NCBI GenBank assembly: GCA_964503665.1
Contig: CAZDAR010000017.1
Span: 1-42,539 of the forward strand
Direction: 5' to 3'
DNA length: 42,539 bases
Source of the DNA: 40-80 sp964503665
GTDB taxonomy: Bacteria > Bacteroidota > Bacteroidia > Flavobacteriales_D > Crocinitomicaceae
Each line of letters starts with the position of its first letter. The first letter of the stretch is position 1. The notes beneath the pieces are model-generated. The model did no database searches. It was not told the DNA's origin and saw nothing but the letters and a program-made list of their open reading frames with translations. A program made the position numbers and the translations under genes. This document shows positions 40,479 to 42,539 of the stretch, one piece after another.

Positions 40479-42539
40479 ATGAAACTCTTTAAATATCTTT
40501 TATTGTTTTTAATTCCATTTACAGGAGTTAAACAAGTGATGGGTCAAAGCCCAATAGTGGAGAATAAGCTGTTCCAAATTGCTGATTCTATTTATGGAAA
40601 TCTATCGTCATATATACCTTCGGGTTATTTATTAAATAAAACATTAGCGGATACCAACGCATTTCTCTTTCAAGTAAATAAACAAAAAGACTCCTTAATT
40701 ACTACGGATTATTTTTATCAATACATGGATGAGTTGAAACTAATGGAGTTAGGTTCTTCCAAAATTCCAGGATCTTTAGAGTTGTTTGATCAAGTTCGTA
40801 GTTTCGTTGGAGAGATAGAGTTTGACAGTGAAAAAATGATTTATCCTGTTGGGATAATAGACATGAATTATGAATGGTTAGATGAACAAAAAGCAATTTT
40901 AAATGGATGGTTAAATTTGACAAATAACCAATTCTCAGATAATACAAATGCTGAAAATGCTTACATGCACCAAAATTCACGTTTAATAGCACCTTTATTT
41001 GACTGGTATTCTTCTGATATTATGGGGCTAGTATTTAAAAAGGAAAACTTTTATAGTAATTACCGTTCTGTTGATAGTATTGCGTACTTACAAGTAATTT
41101 ATAATGGAGCTACTAGTAGAATGAGTTTTGATGAAATTTATGAATTTACGCCTAACAAAGCAGAATTTCAGACAATGGAATTTCAAGTTTTTTATACAAA
41201 TGGAGACAGTATTATATCTACTTGTAAATTGAATACCCCGGAACTATCTTCTGATGATTTTGTTTCAAAAGCAATACATCTTTATCCTTTTCCAGACCAT
41301 TATTGTGAAAATGAATTTTCAATGGATGGTGGCGATGGCGCAGTTCTCAAGTTGAAATATTGCTTCATTCCATCTTTTTGTAACCCACAAATATATGTTG
41401 ATCCTAAAGATGTAGCTTATCGTCCAATTAAACCGTATATCTTAGTTACTGGATATCGTCCTCCAATGTTCGGACAAAGATTCGATAAGACATGGAGCAT
41501 CTATAACAATAACCACGCTGCTCTTCTACACCAACTGCGTTTAAATGGGTATGATATTATATTAGTAAAATTCAATATGGATGTTCATCCTTATAAGTTA
41601 GGTATGCAAGAGATGGCTCAATTGTTCACTACGTTTATGTATGATTTGAATACTAGAAAAGGTGATTTTAAGTACAATGAAAACGTAATTCAAGGTTCGT
41701 CAATGGGCTCTGATGTTGTTCAATTATCTTTACTGACAATGGAGAATAATCATTTTCAAAATAACGCCGTACCACACCATCATTCTCGATTGTTTATCAC
41801 GTATGATGGAGATTATTATGGTGCAAATCTTCCGCTAGCATATCAGTTTCAGATATACAGTGGCTTTTTGTACCCTGAACCGCTCAACTTTCTTTCTCAT
41901 CCAATAGTAGGAACATTTTTAAAAGCATTATTATATAGTTCTTTAGAACAAAAAGCAACTAAAGAGTTATTAACCTATCATGCAAAAGGTATAGGAAATG
42001 AGGCCTTTTTTAGTCAAAATAGTATTTCAGCCACATGGACACCAACGCATACTTCTCTCCGACAAAGTTTTTTGAATGCTGTTAAGACGCAATACGATCA
42101 GTTGGGGTACTATCCACATGGAAAACACTTTATCCCTCTTCCAAGTTCAACAAGGAACATTGCTATTTCACTAGGGAAGATTTCAGAAACTAATGATGTA
42201 AATACACAAAATTTAGATTTTAATTCGGCAGGTGAAAATTGGCGCAACATCAATTTGGGAGTATATAAACACATTATGCGAGCTGCCCAATACCATGCAT
42301 TTAACAACCCTGAAGGAGGTAAGCTTATTTTTAAACGAAAAATAGGAATTAATATTGGGCCCCTTAATTTGAATCTTGTAAATCAAGAGATGCGTGTTTT
42401 TAAGATGCAAGAGGTGGATAATGCAGCTGGTTCTTACCTGAAAGGAGCTGGCAATGTAATAGCAGTGACAAATATTGCGTATGGCTTTAATTGGCTAAAC
42501 ATTTTTTCTCAACCTCAATTCACCCATAAATCTGTTTTG
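40479..42539 (+). CDS. Large secreted alpha/beta-hydrolase-like protein (3' end missing)
   Basis: The frame from ATG 40479 stays open for 687 codons to the window edge, so the C-terminus is missing. A signal peptide comes first (MKLFKYLLLFLIPFTGVKQ, cleavage after VMGQ). A large N-terminal region of unknown fold follows (about 25-310). From about residue 320 the sequence resembles a hydrolase: ILVTGYRPPMFG, the nucleophile elbow GSSMGS with Ser408, and YGANLPLAYQF near residue 448, where family members have GANIPL. Catalytic Asp and His cannot be assigned. A type IX sorting domain may lie beyond the edge. It starts 2 bases after the fibre-like gene. Confidence 0.65.
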   Translation, partial: MKLFKYLLLFLIPFTGVKQVMGQSPIVENKLFQIADSIYGNLSSYIPSGYLLNKTLADTNAFLFQVNKQKDSLITTDYFYQYMDELKLMELGSSKIPGSLELFDQVRSFVGEIEFDSEKMIYPVGIIDMNYEWLDEQKAILNGWLNLTNNQFSDNTNAENAYMHQNSRLIAPLFDWYSSDIMGLVFKKENFYSNYRSVDSIAYLQVIYNGATSRMSFDEIYEFTPNKAEFQTMEFQVFYTNGDSIISTCKLNTPELSSDDFVSKAIHLYPFPDHYCENEFSMDGGDGAVLKLKYCFIPSFCNPQIYVDPKDVAYRPIKPYILVTGYRPPMFGQRFDKTWSIYNNNHAALLHQLRLNGYDIILVKFNMDVHPYKLGMQEMAQLFTTFMYDLNTRKGDFKYNENVIQGSSMGSDVVQLSLLTMENNHFQNNAVPHHHSRLFITYDGDYYGANLPLAYQFQIYSGFLYPEPLNFLSHPIVGTFLKALLYSSLEQKATKELLTYHAKGIGNEAFFSQNSISATWTPTHTSLRQSFLNAVKTQYDQLGYYPHGKHFIPLPSSTRNIAISLGKISETNDVNTQNLDFNSAGENWRNINLGVYKHIMRAAQYHAFNNPEGGKLIFKRKIGINIGPLNLNLVNQEMRVFKMQEVDNAAGSYLKGAGNVIAVTNIAYGFNWLNIFSQPQFTHKSVL

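Noticed and set aside
1..42539. tRNA, rRNA or CRISPR array
   Set aside because: No cloverleaf-like or regularly spaced repeat pattern was seen on reading either strand by eye; short RNAs may be missed.

Overview
The window looks like a chromosomal segment of an AT-rich Bacteroidota, most likely a member of the Flavobacteriales. Several signs agree: a type B C-terminal sorting domain (type IX secretion), a PorE-like OmpA/beta-propeller protein, the GSCFA family, DUF4159, a bTHX-type N-terminus, an IS982-type transposase remnant, few Shine-Dalgarno sequences, and repeated matches to the Bacteroidota -7 promoter box TAnnTTTG directly upstream of genes. Placement below order is a guess.

Layout. 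Positions 1-4990 carry the 5' end of a secreted protein (-), then holA-rsmE-DUF4159 (+), a small DUF486-type membrane protein (-), a Crp/Fnr regulator (+), an aldo/keto reductase (-) and an OsmC protein (+). Positions 5016-9052 are mostly minus strand: a beta-barrel outer-membrane protein, an unidentified two-gene operon, an unidentified secreted protein and the enoyl reductase fabV. Positions 9053-10250 are a decay zone holding a broken reading frame and a dead IS982-family element. Next come another beta-barrel protein and an overlapping three-gene surface-polysaccharide operon (2-epimerase, polysaccharide deacetylase, GSCFA protein).

Positions 14775-25488 hold a hotdog thioesterase and isochorismate synthase pair (menaquinone), a bTHX-like protein with a histone H1-like tail, a MarR regulator, a possible 51-residue basic protein, glyA, a MATE exporter with fmt, an HU protein behind a very good promoter, and pntA-pntB. 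Positions 25537-28587 are a tightly packed operon: YigZ, M42 peptidase, class III CoA-transferase, GNAT. A PorE-like protein (-) and ribD-recX (+) follow.

The last third has a type B T9SS cargo protein, a VIT1/CCC1 transporter, a UPF1-like superfamily 1 helicase, a membrane protein of unknown function, a KilA-N remnant bearing a 32-base perfect palindrome, and a two-gene secreted operon (a tail-fibre-like coiled-coil protein followed by a large alpha/beta-hydrolase-like protein cut off by the window end).

The most unusual points are the bTHX/H1-like fusion, a 10-base anti-Shine-Dalgarno complement with no start codon upstream of the HU gene, a three-copy palindrome-headed intergenic repeat family, the KilA-N relic with its palindrome, and the terminal secreted pair. 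I found no tRNA, rRNA or CRISPR array. All functional calls come from reading the sequence and recalling families; no database search was run.
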